Shown here: positions 16,435-25,509 of the stretch, piece after piece
Numbering within the stretch: position 1 is the stretch's first letter
Layout: each line of letters opens with the position of its first letter
NCBI GenBank assembly: GCA_022510745.1
Contig: JAFLSY010000001.1
Location: forward strand, 1-64,000
DNA: 64,000 bases
Reading direction: 5' to 3'
From: Lachnospiraceae bacterium
GTDB lineage: Bacteria > Bacillota > Clostridia > Lachnospirales > Lachnospiraceae
Notes under the pieces: generated by a model
Seen by the model: the letters and a program-made list of their open reading frames with translations, nothing else
The model's database searches: none
Told to the model about the DNA's origin: nothing
Program-made: the position numbers and the translations under genes

Positions 16435-17091
16435 ATGCGGCTTATTTACGAGGATGTTATAGCCAATGAACTGGTTAAGAAATGTATAGAAAAGTCAGAT
16501 GCGTCTTATCTGCCCCTGGGAGGTAAGGAACATGGATTTAACCATGCCAGGCATGTTGCGGAGATGACCCGCATGATACTGGAGGATGTAGGCAGCAGCA
16601 GACGGGATGAGGAACTGGGTGCTATTGCGGGTTATCTGCACGATATCGGCTACATGGTCAATGAGAATGAGCATGAGGAGAACGGTGCGGCCATAGCGCT
16701 TCGCCTGTTGGAAAAGCTGGATGCGGACCCGGACGATATCAGTAAAATAGTGACAGCTATTGAACATTGTGAAGGAGAGGGTGCTTCTCCCGTCAGTGAA
16801 ATAGCGGCGGCCCTGATACTGGCAGACGCGGCGGATCTTCGCCCGGAGAGGGTTCGCAAGACAAGTCCGGCCACTTTTAATAAGGGCGATAAGGCAAATT
16901 ATTACGCTGCACAGGCCCGGCTGGAGGTGGGGCGGGAGGTCATTAAGCTCACCATCAAAACAGAGCCGAACCAATGCAGCGTCATGGATTATTTTGAATT
17001 TGTCATGGACCGCATGATCCTTTGCAGACAGGCAGCCGAAAAGCTGGGACTGGGTTTTACTCTGCTCATCAATGACAGAAAGATGTTCTGA
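16435..17091 (+). CDS. HD-domain phosphohydrolase
   Basis: A 218-aa protein with a metal-dependent HD domain. The ligands are visible in order: H in NHARHVAEM, the HD pair in AGYLHDIGYM, a further His in the helix containing AIEHCEG, and D in LILADAADLRPERVR. HD proteins of this size hydrolyse nucleotides or phosphate esters; the substrate is unknown. It starts from its own promoter and converges on the peptidoglycan-binding gene, whose stop lies 2 bases beyond its own. The C-terminal ~60 residues (ARLEVGREVIKLTIKTEPNQ) form a small extra domain. Confidence 0.85.
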   Translation: MRLIYEDVIANELVKKCIEKSDASYLPLGGKEHGFNHARHVAEMTRMILEDVGSSRRDEELGAIAGYLHDIGYMVNENEHEENGAAIALRLLEKLDADPDDISKIVTAIEHCEGEGASPVSEIAAALILADAADLRPERVRKTSPATFNKGDKANYYAAQARLEVGREVIKLTIKTEPNQCSVMDYFEFVMDRMILCRQAAEKLGLGFTLLINDRKMF

Positions 17092-17093
17092 GC

Positions 17094-18362
17094 TCAATCC
17101 GGTTCGGCAATTCTGCTGACGGCTACATAGATGCGGGAAATAGCATACCAGGTAGCAAAATCGGTCACACCGGTAGGGGAGAGATCGAAAATCTGCTGAA
17201 AAGTGCGGACGGATTCGGCGGTCAGAGGACCATAGATGCCGTCCGCTATTAGTGTGGGGATGGCAGGATAGTTCTGAGAAATCCGGTTGAGTTGCTGCTG
17301 CAGCTGGCGCACTTTTTCTCCCGAGGAGCCGACAGTCAGATTGTAGCCGGGCCAGGAAGAGGGAACACCGGAGACAATATCGGCGGAGTTGACATACATA
17401 TCGTTGCCAAAGTAATAACGGATGATTTCGATGGCGGAATAGCCCTCGTCACCCAGATATTTGGACCCCCACTGACTTAAGCCCGAACAGGTTACCCGCT
17501 GGCCGTCACAATAGGAAGTGAAGATGGGCTGGCGCACACCGGGACGGGACAGGTAGTTGACAAAAACGGAATCCACCAGCCTGTCAATATTTTCGTAAGT
17601 ATTGCGGCCGTAAATCCATTTCTGGTCATAGGCCGTGGAACTGGTGATGGTAAAATTGTAGCCCCTATTACGGTAAAACTCCGTATAGACTCTGTTTAAG
17701 GTAAAAGACATGATAGCTAAAACATTGGCGTAGATGGCGGATTCGGGCCAGGTGGCATAGATTTCCGAGGATGCCACATTTTTGATGTAGTCGGTATATT
17801 TTACCCAATAGTTGGCAGCGCTTCTGTCAGTGGGCACACCGTCGTGGACCACGATGTACTCGGGGATCACTACCCTGCTCAATACAATTTCCCCACTCTC
17901 CGGAATGGGTTTGATCTCGGCTTCCGGGATTTTGGATGGATAGGAGCCCCAAAGCGTATGCGGCGGAATATCCACCAGTTTTTCCTCGTCTTCCGTGATT
18001 TCCAAAGGATTCATGCGGACAGGTTGTATGGAGGTTACCTCTGGCAGCAGTTCGGAGCCTGTGATCTCAACCGGTTCATAGCCGGGAGCGGTAACGGTAA
18101 TATTGTAATCGGCATAGGGCTGTACGGTGCTTTCGGGTTCCAGACTGTATTCCAAAGGAGGCGCGGGAAGTTCTACGGTGGGTGTAAGACCGGAAATATC
18201 GGTGGTAAGCTCTTGTATCACATCATCCGGGCTGCCGCTGTAGGAGATGGTGACGGCAGCTCCCTCAATGGGGATCTGACCCAATGAAGAAATAACATTC
18301 AGACGCAGTGCACCGCTGTCGGTGTTCTCCGACATCTGGGCAGCATGTAAATTTTCTGACAT
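17094..18362 (-). CDS. SpoIID-like protein with C-terminal peptidoglycan-binding domain
   Basis: A 422-aa modular protein. Residues ~15-120 look like one beta-sandwich of the carboxypeptidase-regulatory type (ALRLNVISSLGQIPIEGAAV, TVTAPGYEPVEI). The middle resembles SpoIID/LytB: YANVLAIMSFTLNRV, then CSGLSQWGSKYLGDEGYSAI and EIIRYYFGNDMYV. SpoIID proteins are lytic glycosidases acting on peptidoglycan. The C-terminus carries a PG_binding_1 repeat (LTVGSSGEKVRQLQQQLN, ADGIYGPLTAESVRTFQQ). No signal peptide or membrane anchor is visible, so it may act inside the sporangium on cortex, or be released by lysis. AGAGG lies 8 bases before the start. A role in sporulation or germination is inferred from domains. 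Confidence 0.78.
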   Translation of the reverse strand: MSENLHAAQMSENTDSGALRLNVISSLGQIPIEGAAVTISYSGSPDDVIQELTTDISGLTPTVELPAPPLEYSLEPESTVQPYADYNITVTAPGYEPVEITGSELLPEVTSIQPVRMNPLEITEDEEKLVDIPPHTLWGSYPSKIPEAEIKPIPESGEIVLSRVVIPEYIVVHDGVPTDRSAANYWVKYTDYIKNVASSEIYATWPESAIYANVLAIMSFTLNRVYTEFYRNRGYNFTITSSTAYDQKWIYGRNTYENIDRLVDSVFVNYLSRPGVRQPIFTSYCDGQRVTCSGLSQWGSKYLGDEGYSAIEIIRYYFGNDMYVNSADIVSGVPSSWPGYNLTVGSSGEKVRQLQQQLNRISQNYPAIPTLIADGIYGPLTAESVRTFQQIFDLSPTGVTDFATWYAISRIYVAVSRIAEPD

Positions 18363-18440
18363 AGCAGGACCTCTGCGTATTTACTTATAAACAGTATATG
18401 CGGAGGCTTTTTAATTGGGACTTAAAAGCGTAAAATATGT

Positions 18441-18470
18441 TTGCGCAACAGTATGGTGCAATGATATAAT
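18441..18470 (+). promoter_or_regulatory. Promoter of the DUF5717-like operon
   Basis: TTGCGC (18441-18446), 18 bases, TATAAT (18465-18470). The -35 lies within a TTGCGCAA palindrome (18441-18448) also found in front of the HD-domain gene. Confidence 0.6.
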
Positions 18471-18507
18471 CATAATATCGATACAATAGGACAAAGAGGG
18501 TGAGAGC

Positions 18508-21500
18508 ATGAGGGCAGCGATAGACAGAATTTTAGAGGGGAACTTTGATTATGAAAAAGGTTCCCTGGATTTTTCATGCTCTAAACTGGAAATAAACATT
18601 TTTTCGGGAGAACTGTTTGAGGGTTCCTTCACCATTTTTGGGGAAGAAGGAAGATTTACCAAAGGTTTTGTACTTTCTTCGGACAGCAGAATGGAATGCC
18701 TGACAGGAGAATTTTTGGGCAGCAGGGAGGAGATCGGTTTCTGCTTCCACGGAGAGAATCTGGAAGAAGGCGAGGTTGTCAAAGGCGAGTTTCAGGTCAT
18801 CAGCAATCAGGGAGAATATTATCTGCCCTTTGTTGTGAATGTGGAATACAGAGTGTTAGCTTCCTCTCTTGGAAATATTAAAAATCTCTTCCATTTTGCA
18901 AATCTGGCAAAAACAAACCCCGAAGAAGCCGTATCCCTGTTTTATTCCAAAGATTTCCACAGGATTTTCACCGGCAGCGACAGACAATTCTACGACTACT
19001 ATAGAGGCCTTTCAGCCATACCGGGCAATGAACAGAATGTGGAAGAGTTTTTGATCGGTATCAATAAAAAGCATAAAATAGAATACTTGACGGATGTGCA
19101 GGAAATACGTCTGGAGGATGTCAGAGAAGTTACGGAAACCGGCATCCGGATCACACGCAACGGCTGGGGATATACCCGGTTGTCGGTAGAGGTGGAGGGA
19201 GATTTTCTCTATACCGAGAAAAGCCAGATAACGGATGCCGATTTTTTGGGGAATTCCTACAGGCTGGCCGTCTATGTGGACGAAGCTCTGCTGCATATGG
19301 GAAATAATTACGGCAGTATCCTGTTAAAGGACAGCTATGGCGAAAAGCAGATTCCCGTTATGATCAATCAAAAAGGTGCGGGAGGCCGGGGGCGGAGAGC
19401 TCTCTACAAAAAGGGATTGATCTTGCAGCTGATGCAGCAGTATCGTGATTTCAGACTGAAAAAGAATAATTCAGCGGCTTGGCTGCGGGAAAGCAGCCTG
19501 TTAGTAGAGAAAATGGCCGCGGAGGACGAGGGGGATGTACCTGCCAGATTATTTCAGGCACAGTTACTGATTACCGAGGAAAGATATAACGAGGCGCGGT
19601 GGATACTGGACCATACGGCGGATATTCTGGATAGCATGGAGGAGCAGGAGCCTTCCTGGCTGGCATATTACCTGTATCTGACCACCTTGATACAGCGGGA
19701 AGAAAGCTATGTGGACGAGATAACGGAACAGGTAGCCTATCTGTACAAGCAAAACCGTGAGGAATGGCGCATTGCCTGGCTTTTACTGTACCTGTCCGAA
19801 GAATACAGTAAAAGTTTTTCCAAAAAATGGATGTTTTTGGAAGAACAGTACGGCAGGGGCAGCCGCAGTCCCGTGCTCTACATAGAGGCGCTGCTTTTGC
19901 TCAATCAGAATCCTTCCTTGTTGATCAAACTGGGAGCTTTTGAGAAGCAGATATTGTTTTACGGGGCAAGATATGAGATGCTTCAGGAAGACGTGGTGAT
20001 GCAGTTTGTCTATCTGGTGCAGCGGGAGCGGGAGTATTCTGACTGCATATACCGTATCTTAAAGGCCTGCTATCAGATCCGGCCCGATGCGCGCATTCTG
20101 CAGGAGATATGCAGCCTGCTGATAAAAGGAAACAAAACAGGGAGGAAGTATTTTACCTGGTATGCATTGGGTGTGGAAGCGGAGTTACGGATAACCCGGC
20201 TTTATGAATACTATATGATGAGCGTGGACACAAATACCATAGAGGCTCTGCCGCGCATGGTTTTGATGTATTTTGCCTACCAGAACAGCTTAAACTATGA
20301 ACTGGCCGCCTTTTTATACGTGAATGTGCACAGGCACAGGGAAAATTTTCCCGAGCTGTACGAAAGCTACCGTGATATTATGGAGCAGTTTGTTACGGAG
20401 CAGATTATCAAAGGCCGTATCAATCGGGATCTGGCATATCTGTATAAAAACCTGCTGACGGAGAGGATGCTCACGCCTGAGGTGGCGGAAGCGCTCGGCG
20501 GGCTCTTGTTTATGAATCTGGTGGAAATATCCGTGGAGGATATCCGCTATGTGATTGTCTGTCAGGCCGGAATGGAGGGAGAAGTCCGCTATCCTGTTGT
20601 GGACGGCAGGGCGTTAGTGTCTCTTCCGGGAGCCGAAAGCAAGATTCTTTTTGAAGATGGCTGTCAGAACCGCTACATGGTAAGCATACCCCATACCATA
20701 GAAAAGCTGATGCTGCCCGGTAAATTAATGAAACTGGCTGCACCTCTTGCAGGCAGCATCAGGGATCTGAATATCAGCATGTGTATAAACGGTACGGAAC
20801 CGGCGGACATAACGGAGGAGAATGAAATCCGTTTCCGCTATCTGCTTACGGATGGAGGACTGCAGGGAGGCCTAAGGCGGAGTATCAGCAGAAAACTGAT
20901 ACAATACTATTATGACAAAGACAAATTGCAGGAATTGGATGAATGCTTGGAGTTGATTTCTCCGGAGGGCTATTCCGCCTCGGAAAGAGGAGAACTCTTT
21001 AGATACCTTGTTATCAGAGGGCAGAAGGATAAAGCGTTTAGCTGGCTTGTAGATTACGGTCCTTTTGGCGCGGAACCTAAAATAGTGGTAAGGCTCTGTT
21101 CCCGCGTGATTCAGGAACGGGAATTTGCAGAGGATGCAGTGATCACGGAAGCAGTCTGGTATGCTTTTAAACGCGGAAAGTATGACGAAAGAGGTTTACA
21201 GTATCTGATCCGCTACTTTAGGGGCCTGACCAAGGAAATGCGGGATATATACAAAGCGGCCGATTCTTTCGGCGAAGACAGCGGCGCGCTGTGCGAACGG
21301 ATGTTGATACAGATGCTGTATACCGGCTCCTTTGTAGGGGAAAAGATGGATATTTTCCGCACATATACCGCAGGAGCCACCGGAAATGATGTGGAAGAGG
21401 CCTTCCTTTCTCAGTGTGCCTATGAGTATTTTGTAAAGGATAGGGTGACGGATTCCTATGTTTTTGATGTTATAACGGACCGCTATAAGCGGGAGGAAGC

Positions 21501-22071
21501 ATTAAATCAGGTATGTAAGTTAGCCTATGTGAAATTCTATGCCGAACACAAGGAGATGCTGACCGGCGAGAGACAGGAAATTGTCAGACTCTTTATCAGA
21601 GAACTGTTGGAGGAACATATTTTCTTAAAGATGTTTACTGAGTTTAAGGAACTTCGGGATTCCAGGCTCAATCAGCTCTCGGACAGGGTCATAGTAGAAT
21701 ATAAAGCCCATCCGGACGCGAGGGCTATCATGCACTACTGCATGGAAGCACCGGAGGATACGGAGCCGGAGTATTTGACCGAAGAAATGCGGGATGCCAT
21801 AGGAGGCGTGTGCTTTAAGGAATTCGTGCTGTTTTTTGGAGAGAATCTGCAGTACTATATTGTGGAGGAACAGGGTGGAAACGAGCAGCTGACGGTGAGC
21901 GCCGCCATACAGAAAAGCGATATGGGCAGCTGGAATCTGGAGAGTAAATTCAATCTGATCAACGATATTTGTATCAGCAATACTTTGCAGGACTATGAAA
22001 CGGTGGACAAGCTCTTAGAAGAATATGAGTATACGGAATACTTAAAAAACGGTCTGTTCCGGCTCAGATAA
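18508..22071 (+). CDS. DUF5717-like giant helical-repeat protein
   Basis: A 1187-aa protein with no signal peptide and no clear membrane segment. The N-terminal ~130 residues are beta-rich (LEINIFSGELFEGSFTIF). Residues ~300-650 are long amphipathic helices in pairs, typical of TPR/solenoid scaffolds. A second beta-rich segment lies at about residues 670-770, more helices follow, and the C-terminal ~80 residues are again beta-strand-like (LQYYIVEEQGGNEQLTVSAA). I assign it to the DUF5717 family by size and by its partner genes, from memory; no function is known to me. It is the first gene of a four-gene operon whose second gene, 21 bases downstream, is an Hsp70/actin-like ATPase. GAGGGTGA precedes the ATG. 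A scaffold or client-binding role is inferred. Confidence 0.75.
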   Translation: MRAAIDRILEGNFDYEKGSLDFSCSKLEINIFSGELFEGSFTIFGEEGRFTKGFVLSSDSRMECLTGEFLGSREEIGFCFHGENLEEGEVVKGEFQVISNQGEYYLPFVVNVEYRVLASSLGNIKNLFHFANLAKTNPEEAVSLFYSKDFHRIFTGSDRQFYDYYRGLSAIPGNEQNVEEFLIGINKKHKIEYLTDVQEIRLEDVREVTETGIRITRNGWGYTRLSVEVEGDFLYTEKSQITDADFLGNSYRLAVYVDEALLHMGNNYGSILLKDSYGEKQIPVMINQKGAGGRGRRALYKKGLILQLMQQYRDFRLKKNNSAAWLRESSLLVEKMAAEDEGDVPARLFQAQLLITEERYNEARWILDHTADILDSMEEQEPSWLAYYLYLTTLIQREESYVDEITEQVAYLYKQNREEWRIAWLLLYLSEEYSKSFSKKWMFLEEQYGRGSRSPVLYIEALLLLNQNPSLLIKLGAFEKQILFYGARYEMLQEDVVMQFVYLVQREREYSDCIYRILKACYQIRPDARILQEICSLLIKGNKTGRKYFTWYALGVEAELRITRLYEYYMMSVDTNTIEALPRMVLMYFAYQNSLNYELAAFLYVNVHRHRENFPELYESYRDIMEQFVTEQIIKGRINRDLAYLYKNLLTERMLTPEVAEALGGLLFMNLVEISVEDIRYVIVCQAGMEGEVRYPVVDGRALVSLPGAESKILFEDGCQNRYMVSIPHTIEKLMLPGKLMKLAAPLAGSIRDLNISMCINGTEPADITEENEIRFRYLLTDGGLQGGLRRSISRKLIQYYYDKDKLQELDECLELISPEGYSASERGELFRYLVIRGQKDKAFSWLVDYGPFGAEPKIVVRLCSRVIQEREFAEDAVITEAVWYAFKRGKYDERGLQYLIRYFRGLTKEMRDIYKAADSFGEDSGALCERMLIQMLYTGSFVGEKMDIFRTYTAGATGNDVEEAFLSQCAYEYFVKDRVTDSYVFDVITDRYKREEALNQVCKLAYVKFYAEHKEMLTGERQEIVRLFIRELLEEHIFLKMFTEFKELRDSRLNQLSDRVIVEYKAHPDARAIMHYCMEAPEDTEPEYLTEEMRDAIGGVCFKEFVLFFGENLQYYIVEEQGGNEQLTVSAAIQKSDMGSWNLESKFNLINDICISNTLQDYETVDKLLEEYEYTEYLKNGLFRLR

Positions 22072-22092
22072 AGCATGGAAAGGAAATGACGG

Positions 22093-23373
22093 ATGAAGGA
22101 GAAGGTTATCGTAGGATATGACTTGGGAAATCAGTACTCCCAAATCAGCTATTGTACATATGAAGACAGCGTGCCGGAAACCTTGTCCGTAGTGGCGGGA
22201 GCACAGGTTTACAATATCCCCACCGCCTTGTGCAAGCGTCAGGGGATCAGCCAATGGTTTTACGGTAAGGATGCGTGCAAGCATGCCCAGCTGGGAGAAG
22301 GCGTTCTGGTAGAAAATCTGGTGGAGGCTGCCAGAAAGGGAGAACCGGTGTTATTAGAGGATGAGGAGTACGACCCCGTTGCACTCCTGACTCTCTTTGT
22401 AAAAAGGAGTCTGACCTTGCTGTCCATGGTGTCCGCTCCGGATAAAATCGCGGCGCTTATGATCACCTGTGAGCAGTTGGATGCCGAGATGGTGGGAATA
22501 CTGGATACAGTGGTGGCAGGTTTGGATTTAAAAACCAAACTCATCAGCTATCAAAGCCATTTGGAAAGTTTCTTTCATTATACCATTAAGCAGCCTGCGG
22601 AACTGTGGCAGCATCAGGTGCTGGTCTGTGATTATGCCGGAGAGCGTATGCGGTTTTTCCGTATGGAATGCAACAGGCATACGACGCCGGTGGTAGCTTT
22701 TATGGAACGGGAAGAATATCCTTTCCTGACCGGAGCCGCGGGGATTGAAGAAGAGGCCCTGCGGGAGAGTCTGTTTAAGCAGTTGGATGAGCGCTTTTTG
22801 GGATTGGCCGGAAAGGTCTGTGAGGGCCGTATGATTACTTCCGTTTACTTGATCGGTGAGGATTTTTCGGAGGAATGGCTGAAAGAATCCCTGCGTTTTT
22901 TATGCAGGGGCAGACGGGTTTTTCAAGGGAACAACCTTTACAGTAAAGGCGCCTGCTACGGTATGGCGGAGAGGCTTTTTCCCGGTGAAATCGGAAAGAA
23001 CCATGTGTTTTTGGGGGAGGATAAGCTGAAAGCAAATATCGGCATGAAGCTAAAGCGGCGGGGCGAAGATTCCTATTATGCCCTGCTGGATGCGGGGACC
23101 GGATGGTATGAGGCCCAGAGCAGTGTGGATTTTCTTTTAGAGGAGGGCAACAGCTTTTCTCTGCTGATCACGCCCTTAAACGGCAGAGAGATAAAATGCG
23201 CAGAGGTAACGCTGGAGGGCCTGCCCGTTAGGAACGGCGCTTTTTCCAGACTTCATATGGAACTGAAAATGACTACGGAAAGCTGTGTCCGGCTCTCCGT
23301 AGAGGACATGGGATTTGGGGAACTGTTCCCCGCAAGTCATCAGGTGTGGACGGAAAGCTTTGAGGTAGTATAG
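22093..23373 (+). CDS. Hsp70/actin-like ATPase (DUF5716-like)
   Basis: A 426-aa protein with the actin/Hsp70 ATPase layout. Phosphate-1 loop: VGYDLGNQYSQ with D10 (compare DLGTTNS in DnaK). Phosphate-2: VLVCDYAGERMRFF with D180 and G183, shortened from DxGG. Adenosine region: YLIGEDF near residue 255. Closing helix: YSKGACYGM near residues 283-291, like the A-x-GAA segment of DnaK and MreB. From about residue 315 a beta-rich C-terminal part recalls the Hsp70 substrate-binding domain but is short and has no helical lid. It probably binds and hydrolyses ATP. It sits between the giant helical protein and a TPR-like protein; its stop overlaps the next start. DUF5716 is assigned from memory of the gene pair. 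Confidence 0.72.
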   Translation: MKEKVIVGYDLGNQYSQISYCTYEDSVPETLSVVAGAQVYNIPTALCKRQGISQWFYGKDACKHAQLGEGVLVENLVEAARKGEPVLLEDEEYDPVALLTLFVKRSLTLLSMVSAPDKIAALMITCEQLDAEMVGILDTVVAGLDLKTKLISYQSHLESFFHYTIKQPAELWQHQVLVCDYAGERMRFFRMECNRHTTPVVAFMEREEYPFLTGAAGIEEEALRESLFKQLDERFLGLAGKVCEGRMITSVYLIGEDFSEEWLKESLRFLCRGRRVFQGNNLYSKGACYGMAERLFPGEIGKNHVFLGEDKLKANIGMKLKRRGEDSYYALLDAGTGWYEAQSSVDFLLEEGNSFSLLITPLNGREIKCAEVTLEGLPVRNGAFSRLHMELKMTTESCVRLSVEDMGFGELFPASHQVWTESFEVV

Positions 23374-24203
23374 TGGGAAGAATTCTTCTGCAGACAGGCG
23401 AATACACAACAACTCCATACAGCTTTGATAATCTGGGCATACGGGTTTATTCCATAGAAGAACTGTGTTATGTGCTGCGGGAAAACGCATTTTTACTGGA
23501 TAGGGAAATCTTGGATAAAAGACTGATAAAGTGGATCGGAGAAGTACTAAGACTGCCGGAATTGGCGGGTATGCTGGCGCCGCTTTTACACAATAAGACC
23601 TCTGTAGGAGCCTTTGTCAGAGTCATTCTTTCCTATGTAGGTCTGTATGACGAGGACGAAGTAGGACGGATTGAGGAACTCTTTTTCCAGGGCATGGGAC
23701 TGAATGCCTATGAAAAGTTAAAAACCCGTATTGATTACATGGTGGAGAGCCGCAAATATACGCCTGCTATTATAGAATACGATGCGCTGTTAGCCCGACT
23801 GCCCGAAAACGAAACGGTCCTGCGGGCCAGAATACTGCACAACAAAGGAACCGCCCTCTGCGGACTGTTTCTGTTTGAGGAGGCGGCGGTGCATTTTGAA
23901 CAGGCCTATGAGCTGGACGGAGACGAGGAAACCTTTATTGCCTATCTGGCCGCTAAGCGGCTGGCCATGAAAGAGGGAGATTATATTGCATTTGCCGCAG
24001 GACTGACAGACCGCTATGATGACACGCTGGAACTGGAGCGGCGGATGGAGACCCTGCAGGCGGAATGGGAACAGTCGGAAGAAAAGCAATTTTTGAATAG
24101 ACGCAGTCTCCTTAAGGATGAAGGGGATGTGGCTTATTACGAGGAAACGGACCGGAAGGTGCAGGATTTAAAAAACAGATACAGGGAAAATGTCAATGGC
24201 TAA
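23373..24203 (+). CDS. TPR-like protein of the Hsp70-like cluster
   Basis: A 276-aa soluble protein starting with GTG at 23373, where TAGTG lets the stop of the ATPase gene and this start overlap by one base; GAGGT lies just upstream, so translation is coupled. The C-terminal half has TPR-type helix pairs (ILHNKGTALCGLFLFEEAAV followed by HFEQAYELDGDEETFIAYLA). The N-terminus (EYTTTPYSFDNLGIRVYSIE) looks like a conserved docking segment. I know no functional assignment. TPR proteins often bind chaperones or assemble complexes, which suits its place beside an Hsp70-like ATPase. Confidence 0.75.
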   Translation: MGRILLQTGEYTTTPYSFDNLGIRVYSIEELCYVLRENAFLLDREILDKRLIKWIGEVLRLPELAGMLAPLLHNKTSVGAFVRVILSYVGLYDEDEVGRIEELFFQGMGLNAYEKLKTRIDYMVESRKYTPAIIEYDALLARLPENETVLRARILHNKGTALCGLFLFEEAAVHFEQAYELDGDEETFIAYLAAKRLAMKEGDYIAFAAGLTDRYDDTLELERRMETLQAEWEQSEEKQFLNRRSLLKDEGDVAYYEETDRKVQDLKNRYRENVNG

Positions 24204-25410
24204 ATTTTGGGAATGGCTTTTTGGAAAAAAGAAAATAAAGGAAGAAGAACAGGAAGACGACTGGGAGCAGATTGTCTATGAGCGGGATAAAATAAATTTC
24301 CACAATTCCGAAGAGAGGAAACGCTATCTGGAAAACTGCATGGAGCAGATAAAGGATGCGGAAAGGGAACTGGATCTGCTGACGGGAGAGTACAATCTGG
24401 TAACGGCCTACCTGACCGATATGGAGGAGATCGAATCCCTGCCGCCCGCGCAAATGAGCGAGTTAAAAGGGGTGGCCGGCAAAATGCTGATTCTGAACCA
24501 GGAGCGAAACAAATATCTGGATAAAGAAAGACATCTCACGGAAAGCGAATACCGGCAGATGCGCTCCACGGAGAAAGAGGTGGAGGAGGGCATTTCCAAG
24601 CTGCAGGAAGCCGAGAAATACCAGAAGCTGGTCAAACAGGATTTAAGCCGTTTAGACAGTGAAAGGCACGCCTTTGCTTATCGAAAGAGCGAGTTAAATA
24701 CCATGCTGGTAAACCTAAAAGGCATGGCGGTGATCTGTCTGACGGCTCTATGCGCATGTATACTCATGCTGATGATCTTGCAGTTTGGCTTTAAGATGGA
24801 TACGGCTATAGGATATTATCTCTCTGTAGCGGCTGCGGCTGTTGCCATAACGGTTATTTTTATAAAGTATAAGGATGCGGACAGAGAACTGGATAAGGTG
24901 GCAAGATCGTCCAATAAGCTGATTCTGCTGCAGAATAAGGTCAAGATACGTTATGTAAACAATACCCAGCTTCTGGATTATCTGTATATGAAATACGGTG
25001 TGGAAAGTGCCGCCGATTTAAAGGATCTGTGGACGCTGTATCAGGAGGAAAAGGAAGAAAGGCGGCAGTTTGCCGAAGCGGATGCCAAGTTAGACTACCA
25101 TAGGGAGCAGCTCCGGGGACTGTTGGTACGCTATCGCGTAAAGGATCCCGACAGATGGACGGCAGAGCCGGGCGCATTGTTGGATAGCAGGGAAATGATA
25201 GAAATCAGACATAGTCTGATCATCAGAAGGCAGGCCCTGCGAAAGCAGATGGAATACAATCGGAATCTGGCGGAGACCGCGGGAGAAGAGATTCGGGACA
25301 TTGCATCCGGGTATCCCCAGTATGCGGCGGAGATTTCGGCCATGGTGGACAGGTATATGAAAGAGCAGGATACCGCTGCAAAGCAGGCACCCGATGATTC
25401 CGAAGTATGA
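24190..25410 (+). CDS. Two-TM coiled-coil membrane protein of the Hsp70-like cluster
   Basis: A 406-aa protein with long charged coiled-coil helices at residues ~20-170, two adjacent membrane segments at about 178-198 and 205-226 joined by a short loop, then more coiled coil to ~390. Both long arms should therefore face the same side, most likely the cytoplasm. The N-terminus (FWEWLFGKKKIKEEEQEDDW) is strongly basic then acidic. It overlaps the TPR-like gene by 14 bases; ATGs at 24190 and 24196 are both possible. It is the last gene of the cluster and could anchor the other three proteins to the membrane. No family is recognised. Confidence 0.75.
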   Translation: MSMAKFWEWLFGKKKIKEEEQEDDWEQIVYERDKINFHNSEERKRYLENCMEQIKDAERELDLLTGEYNLVTAYLTDMEEIESLPPAQMSELKGVAGKMLILNQERNKYLDKERHLTESEYRQMRSTEKEVEEGISKLQEAEKYQKLVKQDLSRLDSERHAFAYRKSELNTMLVNLKGMAVICLTALCACILMLMILQFGFKMDTAIGYYLSVAAAAVAITVIFIKYKDADRELDKVARSSNKLILLQNKVKIRYVNNTQLLDYLYMKYGVESAADLKDLWTLYQEEKEERRQFAEADAKLDYHREQLRGLLVRYRVKDPDRWTAEPGALLDSREMIEIRHSLIIRRQALRKQMEYNRNLAETAGEEIRDIASGYPQYAAEISAMVDRYMKEQDTAAKQAPDDSEV

Positions 25411-25412
25411 TA

Positions 25413-25441
25413 TTGATTTTAGAATAGACGTGGTATATGAT
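25413..25441 (+). promoter_or_regulatory. Promoter of purC
   Basis: TTGATT (25413-25418), 17 bases, TATGAT (25436-25441), between the coiled-coil gene and purC. Confidence 0.75.
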
Positions 25442-25509
25442 ATAGGGGGCAAGGCGAAAGCCTGCCGTTTATAGATAAAAGCGAAAAAGAGGAAACGTGG
25501 AGGAGAACA

